Below, piece after piece: positions 7,137 to 7,356 of a stretch of DNA of 7,356 nt (the first letter of the stretch is position 1; the number at the start of each line of letters is the position of its first letter). The notes beneath the pieces are model-generated. The model was not told the DNA's origin, did no database searches, and worked only from the letters and a program-made list of their open reading frames with translations. A program made the position numbers and the translations under genes. This stretch comes from Candidatus Cloacimonadota bacterium. GTDB taxonomy: Bacteria; Cloacimonadota; Cloacimonadia; Cloacimonadales; TCS61. The stretch is taken from NCBI GenBank assembly GCA_014382915.1, contig JACNIV010000029.1, positions 1-7,356 of the forward strand, written 5' to 3'.

Positions 7137-7143
7137 GGGAGGT
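7137..7143 (+). promoter_or_regulatory. Strong Shine-Dalgarno GGGAGGT for the proton-channel gene
   Basis: GGGAGGT begins on the base after the TAA of the small gene and is separated by five bases from ATG 7149, an optimal arrangement. It predicts efficient translation of the channel subunit from the shared transcript. Confidence 0.9.
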
Positions 7144-7148
7144 AAGTA

Positions 7149-7356
7149 ATGAGTAGAAGTTTCAGAATATTATTGCTGGTTATTTTATTGTTCAGCGTAA
7201 GCAGTCTTTCTGCTGCTGTGAATGTAGTCGAAATGTTCGTACAGGGTGGTGTGTTCATGTACATCATCTCTTTCTTATTGATCGTGATGCTCATTATGGC
7301 GATTATCAAGTACTGGCAACTTACAATTCAAGAGAAACTGGATACCAAGAAGTTTT
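7149..7356 (+). CDS. MotA/TolQ/ExbB-family proton-channel subunit, N-terminal part (3' end outside window)
   Basis: The frame is open to the window edge; 69 complete codons are visible. Residues 1-22 form a signal-peptide-like hydrophobic segment (RILLLVILLFSVSSLSA), an extra N-terminal element often present in ExbB-type proteins of FCB bacteria. The family signature follows: EMFVQGGVFMYIISFLLI, the usual short amphipathic helix, Gly-Gly, then the first transmembrane helix (about 36-55), and then the start of the cytoplasmic region with KYWQLTIQEKLD. Many homologues have Pro after the Met-Tyr of this motif, where this one has Ile. The family forms an inner-membrane pentamer around a dimer of ExbD/TolR and uses proton flow to move a periplasmic arm. 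The conserved pore residues lie in later helices outside the window, so ExbB, TolQ and AglR-like subtypes cannot be told apart here and no symbol is given. It is co-directional with and 12 bases after the small secreted gene. Confidence 0.85.
   Translation, partial: MSRSFRILLLVILLFSVSSLSAAVNVVEMFVQGGVFMYIISFLLIVMLIMAIIKYWQLTIQEKLDTKKF

Overview
The window is a tightly packed, all-plus-strand piece of one putative operon with no intergenic gap longer than 12 bases. It has no RNA gene, mobile element, CRISPR array or convincing promoter or terminator. By eye the base composition is moderately AT-rich. The combination of large secreted TPR proteins, signal peptides that all end in Ala-Gln, and an ExbB/TolQ gene whose product has a signal-peptide-like N-terminus points to the FCB group. 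Candidatus Cloacimonadota is my best guess, with Bacteroidota-like relatives as the alternative. This is inference from style, not from a marker gene.

Layout: (1) 2-394, the C-terminal end of a probable outer-membrane beta-barrel protein that carries an unusual basic linker and coiled-coil tail, closed by four in-frame stop codons. (2) 407-2428, a 673-residue secreted coiled-coil/TPR protein. (3) 2421-6865, a giant secreted protein of about 1481 residues when restored, with N-terminal TPR/helical repeats and two C-terminal beta-sandwich domains. Its reading frame is broken by a single missing base at a run of five G (4963-4967), so a naive gene caller reports two genes. (4) 6876-7136, an 86-residue secreted protein of unknown family. 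(5) 7149-end, the start of a MotA/TolQ/ExbB proton-channel subunit, cut by the window edge.

Working model (inference): an outer-membrane barrel, two periplasmic TPR scaffolds, a small periplasmic protein and a proton-motive-force motor subunit in one transcription unit look like the parts of an energised envelope-spanning machine. The parts resemble those of the Tol-Pal/CpoB or the myxobacterial Agl-Glt systems, but with different proteins. Whether ExbD/TolR genes follow downstream cannot be seen here. The most useful observations are the frameshift in the giant protein, the operon composition, the three Ala|Gln signal-peptide junctions, and the gradient from absent to strong ribosome-binding sites along the operon.
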